This document shows positions 23,625-33,162 of a DNA stretch of 64,000 bases, piece after piece (the stretch's first letter is position 1; every line of letters starts with the position of its first letter). The DNA is from Macrococcus sp. 19Msa1099 (lineage in GTDB: Bacteria > Bacillota > Bacilli > Staphylococcales > Staphylococcaceae). Made by a program: the position numbers and the translations under genes. Below the pieces are notes generated by a model. That model was given only the letters and a program-made list of their open reading frames with translations, did no database searches and was not told the DNA's origin. Where the stretch lies: NCBI GenBank assembly GCA_019357535.2, contig CP079955.1, positions 1,798,001 to 1,862,000 on the forward strand, given 5' to 3'.

Positions 23625-25150
23625 CGAAAGTCCTCCTTCATTAAAGGATTCTTTATTTCTGAATATTTATAATCATAACTATCTCCGTACAGACGCATTT
23701 TAAGTAGTGATTTCACTTTAAGTTTTCTTTGTTTCAGAACATTCACAGGTGGCTTATAAGTGTCGTTAATCGTGGCAATCTCCTGATAGATAGTGTCATA
23801 GAGTTTTTGTTCATTTGCGAAAGTTGATAAAGGTTTTATGAGCTGGAACAGATGATTGTATAGTACTGCATGTGTGAATACTGAAAGTAAATCTTCAAAA
23901 TCATTAGTAAATAATCCTGTACGCTTATCAATATGAACCGAATCATCGGATATTCTAATACCTCCAAAGTCACGAATATATATCGCTTTCGGCACACCGT
24001 ATTCTAAAACGATAGAACTATTCTGCATATGCGCTTCCAGACTGATCTGATGTTCGAGCATGAGTCGATAAGTTGCTTTAAGTAGTATGTGCGTGTACTT
24101 TTCGAAGAATATCATTGCTGCCGCTTCACGTGAAATACGCTGATGATGCCTTATAATATCAATCGCCTCAATCACAATTGCCTGATCAGTAATAAAGCTC
24201 TTTGAAATTAAGCTTGCACAAACAACCGCATACTGATGATTTTCATAAGAAATGGTTTCTCTCATCATATAACTTAATTTATTTTCGTGTGGTGATTGCT
24301 CCAAATAAGTACCGCCCAGATCCTGCTGTATAAAACATCCATCATATTGCTCGTACAATTTGCTGACATATTTCCCAAGTAATACACCGTTATGAATTGA
24401 TGCTGGGGATACGTTACGCACTGCGCTTGTCGCCTGTGCATTTACAGCAGCTTTAATGACACACTTGAACATTGGTACGTATAACGTTCGAAATGATAAC
24501 AACGGATAGCCCGTTACTGATAAACTTTCAATCGGGATACATGTTTTGCTATTTAATAACGAGGTATGTTCGTTGAAGTAATGGTTAAGCTGCCATTCAT
24601 GAATGAATATAATCTCTGGGTGCTTTATATTATATTGTGCTGCTATTTCGTAAATCTGTTCCATATAGCTAACTGGGAGTTGTACAGTTCCGAAGTGTCC
24701 TGCTAATGACTTATCGATAATCAGAGGTATAATTTTTACGCAATTTCTGAATTCTGGTGCATAACGGAGTACTGATTCATAAGTTAATCCAAGTTTTGTT
24801 TTCGTCATAGGATGAAAAGGATGTCCTAACGTAACACATTGTTCGAATATCGTTGCTTTCACATTAAAATGATGCGCAAATTCGAATATATTTTTAAATT
24901 GTCCACCAAATTGCTGTCTGTCTTCTTCGTATTGAATCAAACTTAACGTCAAATTATGTATTGAATCTGTAATTTCTTTTTCAATCTCTCCAAAGTCTTC
25001 TGTTTCAATGCGTTCAACAATACTGCATGCTTGAATTCGACCATTGATCTCTCGCTCAGCTTCCGAGTAATATTTCTTTAATGTCTGTTCATCCAAATGT
25101 TTAAAGTAATGCAATGCTTTATTTTTTAATGTTTCCGGAATTAAATGCAT
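23609..25150 (-). CDS. NIS siderophore synthetase, IucA/IucC family (first of two)
   Basis: 513 aa from the ATG at 25150 (MHLIPETLKNKALHYFKHLD), where AAGGAG is well placed; the upstream in-frame extension to 25198 runs into a hairpin. Motifs: VTLGHPFHPMTKTKLGLTYE then SVLRYAPEFRN, HEWQLNHYF, SFRTLYVP, AQATSAVRNVSP, QISLEAHMQNSSIV and YIRDFGGIRI. It is the partner of the synthetase at 21981 for the two citrate-ornithine condensations. SfaB versus SfaD is not resolved. Confidence 0.85.
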   Translation of the reverse strand: MHLIPETLKNKALHYFKHLDEQTLKKYYSEAEREINGRIQACSIVERIETEDFGEIEKEITDSIHNLTLSLIQYEEDRQQFGGQFKNIFEFAHHFNVKATIFEQCVTLGHPFHPMTKTKLGLTYESVLRYAPEFRNCVKIIPLIIDKSLAGHFGTVQLPVSYMEQIYEIAAQYNIKHPEIIFIHEWQLNHYFNEHTSLLNSKTCIPIESLSVTGYPLLSFRTLYVPMFKCVIKAAVNAQATSAVRNVSPASIHNGVLLGKYVSKLYEQYDGCFIQQDLGGTYLEQSPHENKLSYMMRETISYENHQYAVVCASLISKSFITDQAIVIEAIDIIRHHQRISREAAAMIFFEKYTHILLKATYRLMLEHQISLEAHMQNSSIVLEYGVPKAIYIRDFGGIRISDDSVHIDKRTGLFTNDFEDLLSVFTHAVLYNHLFQLIKPLSTFANEQKLYDTIYQEIATINDTYKPPVNVLKQRKLKVKSLLKMRLYGDSYDYKYSEIKNPLMKEDFRCGKA

Positions 25151-25186
25151 AAATAAACTCCTTTTTTTGTAAATGAAAAATAAAAG

Positions 25187-25248
25187 AATCCAGCACAAGA
25201 CAAGAAAATCATAAAATCATTTTCTTGTCATTGTGCCGGATTCCAATC
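25187..25248 (-). terminator. Long hairpin between uptake and synthesis genes
   Basis: On the minus strand AATCCGGCACAATGACAAGA... pairs with ...TCTTGTCTTGTGCTGGATT and is followed by CTTTTATTTTT. It lies between the permease stop (25255) and the synthetase start (25150) with no room for an ordinary promoter after it, so it probably lowers expression of the downstream genes as an attenuator or partial terminator. Confidence 0.7.
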
Positions 25249-25254
25249 TATCAA

Positions 25255-26244
25255 TTAACGTTGCTTAAATCGTTTACTAAACAACAAATATATAAAGAAT
25301 GGTGCACCGATAAGAGCAGTGAATACACCTGCTGGAATTTCAACTGGTAAAAATATTGTTCTACCTATCAAGTCACTTAACAGTAAAATCACACCACCGA
25401 TGACACCACTCGTAAATACAAACTGCGTAAATGAATGATGCTTTATTTTTTTCGCGATGTGTGGTGCGATTAAACCAACAAACTGAATACCACCTACGAA
25501 GCTTACACTTATTGCCGTAAGGATACTGACACAAACAAGCGTTAATATTGTCATGCTTTGATAACTTAATCCTAATCCATGTGACATGCTGTAACCTAAC
25601 TGATGAATATCCAGATGCCTCGTATAATATGCCATCACAATCATAACGATGATGATGATCAGCGTTATGACAATAACTTGATAATATTCAGCAAGATGTA
25701 CGGAACCTGTAATCCATATTTGAGCCTGCGCACTTCTTTTATTAGAAGACATAATGAGAAACATTATTATCCCCTGAAAGAAGATATTCATGCAGATACC
25801 AAGCAGTATAAGACGTTCCTTTAAGAACGTGCACTTTAATGCGAAGTGATATAACACGAATGTGACGAGAATTGCACCGACAATAGATGCGATACTTTGA
25901 AACGCTATCGGAAATAGTAATTGTTCTGTCGCAGTTGTCAGTATAATCAAGAAGAATAAACTACCGACGACCGCTCCTTGTGAAATCCCGATAACGTCAG
26001 GTGAAGCCAGTTCATTTTTAGTAATTCGCTGCAGCAAACATCCGGCTACACCAAGCGCCGCACCTGCTATTATAGCAAGCAGTACTCTCGGTAAACGCAG
26101 CGAGCGAATAATTAAATTCGTATACGTATCACTCTGACCCGCAAAACTTTTTACAATTTCAACCGGATGAATGAAACCATCACCAAACATTAGTCCTATC
26201 ATCATTACAAGCAGCAGCAATATAATATTCACGATATATTTCAT
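25255..26244 (-). CDS. htsC: Ferric siderophore ABC permease, FecCD family (HtsC-like)
   Basis: 329 aa, about nine to ten helices. FecCD/BtuC features: RSLRLPRVLLAIIAGAALGVAGCLLQRITKNELASPDVIGISQGA and, late, VGGIQFVGLIAPHIAKKI with RTIFLPVEIPAGVFTALIGAPFFI. In staphylococci HtsB and HtsC form the channel for ferric staphyloferrin A, energised by the shared ATPase FhuC, which is not encoded here. 4-bp overlap with the upstream permease. Confidence 0.85.
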   Translation of the reverse strand: MKYIVNIILLLLVMMIGLMFGDGFIHPVEIVKSFAGQSDTYTNLIIRSLRLPRVLLAIIAGAALGVAGCLLQRITKNELASPDVIGISQGAVVGSLFFLIILTTATEQLLFPIAFQSIASIVGAILVTFVLYHFALKCTFLKERLILLGICMNIFFQGIIMFLIMSSNKRSAQAQIWITGSVHLAEYYQVIVITLIIIIVMIVMAYYTRHLDIHQLGYSMSHGLGLSYQSMTILTLVCVSILTAISVSFVGGIQFVGLIAPHIAKKIKHHSFTQFVFTSGVIGGVILLLSDLIGRTIFLPVEIPAGVFTALIGAPFFIYLLFSKRFKQR

Positions 26245-27236
26245 GACATCTGCTCCTTACGCTTAAGAATCAAATAGAAGAATATCGGTGAACCTATCAT
26301 CGCTGTTGCAATTCCAACCGGTATCTCCTGAGGAAATAACAGATAACGGCTCAGTATATCACTTGTAACGAGTAGTACTGCACCGATCAGTCCTGCAGCT
26401 GGTAACAGCACAATATGATTATGACTTGAAACCATCATTTTCGTAATGTGGGGTGTAATCAGACCAATAAATGCAATCGGACCTGCAATTGCAACAGATG
26501 CACCACTGAGTAAAGCAACACTCAGCATAGTAATAAACTTAATACGCAGTATATTCCCACCGACCGACTTTAATGCCGTATCGTCCAGATAATAAACATT
26601 CAAATTTTTAATGTTATAAATCGTGAGCGTTATTCCAATAACAATAAAAGGCCATAAATGTGTGAGTATCGATAATTTCTTATTGCTAACTGCACCACTT
26701 AACCAGTAGATTACTTGTTCAATCGCTGATTCATTGTAAATGAGTAACCCTTGTGTTACTGCCATACAAAAAGCACTAATACTTGCACCAAACAACGTTA
26801 GTTCCATTATTGATAATGGTCTTACCGGTAATGTCGTTGCTCCGACAATCATCGCAGCAACAACACATGCACCGATAAATGCGATAACACTTAATTGAAA
26901 TGTTCCATTAATATTAAATATGACGATTGCAGTAACAACGAATAAACTCGCACCACTATTAACACCCATAATCCCCGGACTCGCAAACGGATTACGCGTC
27001 ACGGTCTGAATGAGTACACCACTTATCCCGAGCATCAACCCGATCAGTGCTGCAAGAAGTGTTCTTGGCAATCTTAAGTTCATTAGAATATTGTGATCGT
27101 CGATGTGCTGGTTTTGAAATAATGCATGAAACACATCTGACACAGTAAAAACTTTATAACCAAACATTAAACTGCATATCATACTGACAATTAACAGCAA
27201 TGAAAGTAAAACTAACTTTATGCCATTACTTTGCAC
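26241..27236 (-). CDS. htsB: Ferric siderophore ABC permease, FecCD family (HtsB-like)
   Basis: 331 aa, same fold as its neighbour: LMNLRLPRTLLAALIGLMLG, SGVLIQTVTRNPFASPGIMG, then AGPIAFIGLITPHITKMM and RYLLFPQEIPVGIATAMIGS. It overlaps the binding-protein gene by 11 bp and the second permease by 4 bp. It is the membrane half-channel pairing with the 25255 product for ferric staphyloferrin A import. Assignment of B versus C follows the gene order binding protein, B, C. Confidence 0.85.
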   Translation of the reverse strand: MQSNGIKLVLLSLLLIVSMICSLMFGYKVFTVSDVFHALFQNQHIDDHNILMNLRLPRTLLAALIGLMLGISGVLIQTVTRNPFASPGIMGVNSGASLFVVTAIVIFNINGTFQLSVIAFIGACVVAAMIVGATTLPVRPLSIMELTLFGASISAFCMAVTQGLLIYNESAIEQVIYWLSGAVSNKKLSILTHLWPFIVIGITLTIYNIKNLNVYYLDDTALKSVGGNILRIKFITMLSVALLSGASVAIAGPIAFIGLITPHITKMMVSSHNHIVLLPAAGLIGAVLLVTSDILSRYLLFPQEIPVGIATAMIGSPIFFYLILKRKEQMS

Positions 27237-28173
27237 TTAAAATTTTGTCCTTTAAATCATCAAGCATCATATGTGCTGATAATACACCACCTGAAGTGTT
27301 CCAGATTGAGTCGTCAACTTTCATTGCATGGTTTTGTTTTGAAGCCTTTAATGCTTTGAATGCAGGATCATTAACCCATTCTTTCTCTACAGCTGTAACA
27401 TCTTCTTTCGGTGTATTGAATGTGAAGTAGAATAAGTAATCGCCATCCATTGCGCTAATACGCTCTTTCGTTAAACCTTTTTCTGCAAAATCATCTTTAT
27501 CCTGACCTTTAGGACGCTTTAAACCTACTTCATCTAAAATAACACCAGAGAATGTATCTTTATGGTAAATTCTTACGTCACCCGGCATGAAACGAACCAT
27601 TGAGATTTCTGAATTAATCTTGTCTCCTAAAGCTTCGCGTGTTTTATCAACATGTTTCGTGTAATCAGCTAATACTTCTTTCCCTTTATCTTCTTTGTTT
27701 ACAGCTTTCGCGTATAATTTGAAGTTCTCTTTCCAGTCACCACGTAACTCTTCAGAGAATACAGTTGGTGCAATCGCTGATAACTTTTTATATTGTGCTT
27801 CTTGTCTGAATTTGTTTCCGATAATTAAGTCTGGTTTTAGCTTAACAATACGCTCAATATTGATTTCACTTTCATTACCGACTGGTTCGATACCTTTATA
27901 TTTATCCTTTAAGTGATCATACCATGGATCTCCAGCGTAAGAATTTGCTGCTCCGACAGGTTTTACACCTAATGCAATAAGCGCTTCAGTACCTTCGTTC
28001 GTTAACACGACAACACGCTTCGGATCTTTTGGTACTTCAGTTGTACCCATAGCATGTTTAACAGAAACTGTATCCTTTGAACCGTCTTTCTTCTCTTCCT
28101 TTGATGCAGATGGATTACCACATGCAGCAAGTAATGTGATAAATGCGATGAATAATATGTATAACTTTTTCAT
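27226..28173 (-). CDS. htsA: Ferric siderophore-binding lipoprotein (HtsA-like)
   Basis: 315 aa. Type II signal peptide with lipobox LAAC (FITLLAACGNPS), then a class III periplasmic-binding fold (TroA/FepB type). The motif VKHAMGTTEVPKDPKRVVVL begins the mature domain and GVKPVGAANSY follows. It receives the ferric siderophore at the outer membrane face and passes it to the two permeases. AGGAGGTTAAGGA precedes the ATG. It is first of the minus-strand locus and is controlled by the Fur box at 28191-28223. Confidence 0.88.
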   Translation of the reverse strand: MKKLYILFIAFITLLAACGNPSASKEEKKDGSKDTVSVKHAMGTTEVPKDPKRVVVLTNEGTEALIALGVKPVGAANSYAGDPWYDHLKDKYKGIEPVGNESEINIERIVKLKPDLIIGNKFRQEAQYKKLSAIAPTVFSEELRGDWKENFKLYAKAVNKEDKGKEVLADYTKHVDKTREALGDKINSEISMVRFMPGDVRIYHKDTFSGVILDEVGLKRPKGQDKDDFAEKGLTKERISAMDGDYLFYFTFNTPKEDVTAVEKEWVNDPAFKALKASKQNHAMKVDDSIWNTSGGVLSAHMMLDDLKDKILSAK

Positions 28174-28190
28174 TCCTTAACCTCCTGTAA

Positions 28191-28251
28191 TTGAGAATTA
28201 TTATCATTGATAATTCTTCTCAATTGTAAAGATGATAAATAAAATTGTCAA
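28191..28251 (-). promoter_or_regulatory. Promoter and Fur box of the siderophore locus
   Basis: Minus strand: TTGACA (28251-28246), 17 bp, TACAAT (28228-28223). Directly downstream is an inverted repeat containing GAATTATCAATGATAATAAT (28191-28223), a good match to the Fur 19-bp consensus GATAATGATTATCATTATC. Iron-replete Fur would block initiation of htsA and everything transcribed with it. Confidence 0.85.
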
Positions 28252-28338
28252 CGAAAATTGTACATTTTTTAAGTACATGTTCAAATGATTAGGCTGTTGT
28301 CTGAGGAAGTAGCTTTGAGCGAGGAAGATGTTGATTGA

Positions 28339-28495
28339 CTTGGCTCATGTTTTTATTTTATGAGCCAACTTGATTAACATTACTCTGGTCTCAGGGATAC
28401 CTTGGCTCATGTTTTTATTTTATGAGCCAACTTGAGCAGCTCTACTCTGGTCTTAGGGGCATCTTGGCTCATGTTTATTTTTTACGAGCCAACTT
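28339..28495. repeat. Second 62-bp tandem repeat with hairpins (three units)
   Basis: CTTGGCTCAT starts at 28339, 28401 and 28463. Each unit has a stem TTGGCTCAT...ATGAGCCAA (ACGAGCCAA in unit 3) around a T-rich loop, followed by ACTTGA and a more variable ~27-bp segment with TACTCTGGTCT. It is unrelated in sequence to the 17685 array but has the same period. It lies between the htsA promoter and the groESL terminator remnant. No open reading frame is evident. Confidence 0.88.
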
Positions 28496-28512
28496 GAACC
28501 ACTATCCATAAA

Positions 28513-28533
28513 CAAAAAAACCGACCATCATTT
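28513..28533 (-). terminator. Distal half of the groESL terminator, split by the IS
   Basis: Minus strand AAATGATGGTCGGTTTTTTT. It would pair with ACCGATCATCAG at 30014-30025. The insertion sequence lies between them, in the loop. Confidence 0.75.
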
Positions 28534-28563
28534 TGTAGTGAACCCAAAAAGTTGAACTTTTTA

Positions 28564-29373
28564 TTAAGCTACTTTCATTAAAGCAAGATTTCTGTATTCT
28601 ACAGGAGTCTTGCTTTTTAATTTTCTCTTCTTTCTGACTAAATTATAATACTCCATATAGTCAATAATCTCCTCTTCTAGTTCATCATAAGAATCAAATG
28701 TTTCTCCATAAAACATTTCTTGTTTTAAAATACCAAAGAAATTCTCCATCGGAGAATTATCAAGACAATTACCTTTTCTAGACATGCTTTGAATAATTCT
28801 ATTCTTTTTCAAAGATTGTACCCAAGATTTATGCTGATATTGCCACCCTTGATCGGAATGGATTGTAGTTCTATAGGGAAGGTCTGGAATTACATTAATT
28901 GCTTTTAACAATGATTCCATAACGAATTCCAATGTTGGACGCTTACTAATTGAATAAGAAATAATCTCTTTCGAACATACATCAAAAATTGTTGACAGAT
29001 ATAGCTTAGTTCCATTTTTAATGTTGAATTGTGTTACATCAGTAAGTAATTTTTGATATGGGCGATTAGTTACGAATCTGCGATTCAATTTATTCTTAGC
29101 TGTTTTGCCAACTTTCCCTTTGTACGACTTATATGTTCTATTTCTATGCTTAAACTTTGTACAAAGTAAATTATTTTCTCTCATTATTCTAAGAACTTTT
29201 TTATGGTTAACTACAAAACCTAACTCTCTTAGTTCGTCGGTTACTGTACGATAACCTATCCTATTTTTATGTTTGTTAATGATTTCTTTAATCAAAGTAA
29301 TTAAATAATTGTCTTTATGTTTAGTGACACTAAGTCGTAATTTCCAATAATGGTATACACTTTTCGCTATCAT
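28564..29373 (-). CDS. IS3-family transposase OrfB (DDE integrase domain)
   Basis: 269 aa from its first ATG, but the frame stays open upstream past 29440 (KEIVAAIIELRNESNYKLKE). It is normally made as an OrfAB fusion by -1 slippage at the A6 run (29455-29460, minus strand CGAAAAAATC). HTH_21 region, then the rve catalytic core with Asp in LLTDVTQFN, Asp in IHSDQGWQYQ and Glu in NSPMENFFGILK: the DDE triad is complete. It ends RNLALMKVA just inside the left inverted repeat. Confidence 0.92.
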   Translation of the reverse strand: MIAKSVYHYWKLRLSVTKHKDNYLITLIKEIINKHKNRIGYRTVTDELRELGFVVNHKKVLRIMRENNLLCTKFKHRNRTYKSYKGKVGKTAKNKLNRRFVTNRPYQKLLTDVTQFNIKNGTKLYLSTIFDVCSKEIISYSISKRPTLEFVMESLLKAINVIPDLPYRTTIHSDQGWQYQHKSWVQSLKKNRIIQSMSRKGNCLDNSPMENFFGILKQEMFYGETFDSYDELEEEIIDYMEYYNLVRKKRKLKSKTPVEYRNLALMKVA

Positions 29374-29438
29374 AGCTACTGATAATATTTCTTTTAACTT
29401 ATAGTTAGATTCATTCCTTAACTCAATAATAGCAGCTA

Positions 29439-29966
29439 CTATTTCTTTGTTTGATTTTTTCGAGCTAAGGATTGTAACTTTTTTTCGAGAGCAATTGCGA
29501 TTTCTAATCTCCTGTTTTCCTCACGTAAGCGTATTAATTCTTGTCGTTCACTTTCGTTTAAACTAGTGTTATCAACCTTTTTATTTTTCATAGTTTTAGA
29601 CGCACGACCCTTCGGTTTTGATTCTAAACCTAGGATACCATATTGATTGTATTTCATCTGCCACTGAGCTATTAAAGTAGGATTAGTAATATCAAAGATT
29701 CTAGCAGTTTCTTTATATGAAAGTTGATTAGTAATTCTATACTGAATGATTCTTAATTTTTCATCTGTTGAATATTTCTTTCTGGTCATACTGGATATAA
29801 GACCGTCAATACCGAAGGTATCAAATTGGTAAGTCCATGTTTTTAGTTGTGAAGGATCGATATCATATTTGTTACTTAATGAATCATAACCAATATTTCC
29901 TTCTTTATATTCTTTGATTAGTTTTAATTTAAAATCAAGATCATGCTTTTTATTCAAAATAAACAC
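29439..29966 (-). CDS. IS3-family transposase OrfA (helix-turn-helix protein)
   Basis: 175 aa, start GTG at 29966 just inside the terminal hairpin. Two HTH modules (LKLIKEYKEGNIGYDSLSNK... and LRIIQYRITNQLSYKETARI) recognise the IS ends, and a C-terminal leucine-zipper-like coil (RQELIRLREENRRLEIAIAL) allows oligomerisation, as in IS150 OrfA. The last codons contain the slippery A6 run used to shift into OrfB. Confidence 0.92.
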   Translation of the reverse strand: MFILNKKHDLDFKLKLIKEYKEGNIGYDSLSNKYDIDPSQLKTWTYQFDTFGIDGLISSMTRKKYSTDEKLRIIQYRITNQLSYKETARIFDITNPTLIAQWQMKYNQYGILGLESKPKGRASKTMKNKKVDNTSLNESERQELIRLREENRRLEIAIALEKKLQSLARKNQTKK

Positions 29967-30013
29967 CCCTAAAGTTGAATTTTAAGGTTCAACTTTAGGG
30001 GTGCACTTCATTT

Positions 30014-30028
30014 CTGATGATCGGTATA
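30014..30028 (-). terminator. Proximal half of the groESL terminator
   Basis: Minus strand ACCGATCATCAG, 8 bp after the groEL stop codon. Joined to 28513-28533 it gives an 11-bp stem with a GAAA-like loop and a U7 tail. Confidence 0.75.
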
Positions 30029-30035
30029 TTTTAAA

Positions 30036-31658
<1,623 letters not shown>

Positions 31659-31714
31659 TTAATTCCTCCATTTATTAATAAATTTGTGAATTATATCTTC
31701 TATACTTCTATCTG

Positions 31715-31999
31715 CTATTCTACTATTGCAATAATATCTTCTTCTTTTAATACGATATAAGATTCATCACCAGTCTTAACTTCAGTACCGCCGAATGGCT
31801 CATACACGACACGGTCACCAACGCTAACACCAATCTCAACGCGTTCACCATTATTCAGGATGCGTCCTGTACCTACTGCAACTACAGTCCCTTCATTTGT
31901 CTTCTCTTTCGCAGAATCTGTTAAGACGATTCCACTTGCTGTCGTTGTCTCTCTTTCAGTCTTTTGAATTACAACACGATTTCCATATGGTTTTAACAC
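31715..31999 (-). CDS. groES: Co-chaperonin GroES
   Basis: 94 aa. [20 protein letters not shown] carries the family start, the mobile loop is [17 protein letters not shown], and the roof/base segments are [14 protein letters not shown] and [14 protein letters not shown]. It forms the heptameric lid for GroEL. First gene of the operon, with GGAGGAAAAAATC upstream of the start codon. Repressed by HrcA through CIRCE. Confidence 0.98.
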
Positions 32000-32034
32000 G
32001 ATTTTTTCCTCCTTATAATCACATTAATGATTTT

Positions 32035-32061
32035 TTAGCACTCTCTTATATGTAGTGCTAA
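32035..32061 (-). promoter_or_regulatory. CIRCE element (HrcA operator)
   Basis: TTAGCACTC, nine bases, TAGTGCTAA. One mismatch from the consensus GAGTGCTAA in the second arm. It lies 36 bp upstream of groES. Confidence 0.92.
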
Positions 32062-32211
32062 TATAATTTCATAATAATCAAAGAAGGTCAAAATTGCAAA
32101 CATTTTACTTTATTTTTATTAATAATATTTGATTGCTTTCTTATTGCTTTCTAATTAATGGATAGTTACGGTACAATGAATAAGGATATTATTTATTAGA
32201 GGAGTTTTAAA

Positions 32212-32967
32212 GTGAAGCATAATAGAAAATGGATTAACATCCTTACCGTATTACTTTATATCGGATCACAATTATTCGTATTAATACCGACCAGTATCTT
32301 TCTTAAGCAAGGGCTTGATAACGATGCAGCGTTCTTAAAATCCATCCCATATTACGTCGGGTCATTTGTCGTAGCAAGTATTCTTGTTATCTATATCAAT
32401 ACGAAAATCAAAAATAAGACACACCTTGAACGTTCAGTTAAGACTGATACGTTATCAACAATCGGGTTAATCATCGGAGGATTATTCATTTCATTATTTA
32501 CGCAGATGATGCTCGGCATGGTCAATACATATATATTAAATCAACCTATGGAAAGTCAGAATACGACGCAGATTATGGGTATCGCGAAACAAGCTCCTAT
32601 ATTCATTATACTGATTGCAATTGTCGGACCGATATTGGAAGAATTCGTATTCAGAAAAGTTATATTCGGGGAGCTTTATGAACTAATTAAAGGAAACCGC
32701 GCCGTTGCTTTTACAATCAGCGTACTCATCAGCGGCTTTATCTTCTCAGCAGCACACAGTGATTTCAATCATACACTCATTTACATGGGCATGTCAGTCG
32801 TATTCAGTGGTTTATATGTATTATCGAATCGTATCATCGTGCCAATCGCAGCACATATGCTGATGAATGGATTCGTCGTCTTAATGCAAGTTGTATTCGC
32901 TGATAAAGTGATTGAAGCACAGAAACAATTAGAGCAGACAAACTTTATATGGCATTTATTTAACTAA
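32212..32967 (+). CDS. mroQ: CPBP intramembrane metalloprotease (MroQ-like)
   Basis: 251 aa, six to eight helices. CPBP (Abi) motifs: EEFVFRKVIFGELYE (motif 1, EExxxR-like), FSAAHSD (motif 2 His) and HMLMNG (motif 3). In staphylococci this gene sits next to groESL and its product, MroQ, helps process or regulate the agr peptide. Here no agr locus is visible nearby, so the substrate is open. AGAGGAGTTTTAAAGTG gives a GTG start. Terminator 32968-33003. Confidence 0.85.
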   Translation: MKHNRKWINILTVLLYIGSQLFVLIPTSIFLKQGLDNDAAFLKSIPYYVGSFVVASILVIYINTKIKNKTHLERSVKTDTLSTIGLIIGGLFISLFTQMMLGMVNTYILNQPMESQNTTQIMGIAKQAPIFIILIAIVGPILEEFVFRKVIFGELYELIKGNRAVAFTISVLISGFIFSAAHSDFNHTLIYMGMSVVFSGLYVLSNRIIVPIAAHMLMNGFVVLMQVVFADKVIEAQKQLEQTNFIWHLFN

Positions 32968-33003
32968 AATAAGCTTGAGACAAATGTCTCAAGCTTATTT
33001 TTT
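32968..33003 (+). terminator. mroQ terminator
   Basis: AATAAGCTTGAGACA / TGTCTCAAGCTTATT perfect stem followed by T-run. Confidence 0.85.
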
Positions 33004-33024
33004 AGGATTTTGTTCGTGGCTAAA

Positions 33025-33162
33025 CGCGTGTCACGTCCTTTTTACGGCGTTCCACTCGCTGACCCTTTCGGCATAATGCAAACAACACAGAAAACAAAGA
33101 ACTTTTTCTTTGCGTTGTTCACATTATGCTTTGGGTCAGGACGCGCGTGTCACGTCCTTTTA
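33025..33162. repeat. Compound repeat: direct repeats enclosing a long imperfect palindrome
   Basis: CGCGTGTCACGTCCTTTT occurs at 33025 and 33144. Between them GACCCTTTCGGCATAATG (33061-33078) is mirrored by CATTATGCTTTGGGTC (33122-33137), with inner complementary AACAACACAG.../...CGTTGTT and CAAAGA/TCTTTG. It lies just after the stop of the minus-strand kinase gene at 33163 and could fold as one long hairpin. Confidence 0.75.

Larger units (their letters stand above)
28534..30010 (-). mobile_element. IS3-family (IS150-like) insertion sequence, apparently intact
   Basis: 1477 bp. Imperfect terminal inverted repeats: left TGTAGTGAACCC..AAAGTTGAAC, right (minus strand) TGAAGTGCACCCCTAAAGTTGAAC. 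The flanks TTT (28531-28533) and TTT (30011-30013) fit a 3-bp target duplication. Inside are orfA (29439-29966) and orfB (28564-29373 and upstream) in the -1 frame relation. The right end carries a hairpin that can terminate incoming transcripts. Confidence 0.88.

Noticed and set aside
28534-30010. Decayed insertion sequence
   Set aside because: Both inverted repeats, target duplication, OrfA, slippery A6 and the full DDE triad are present, so it appears intact.
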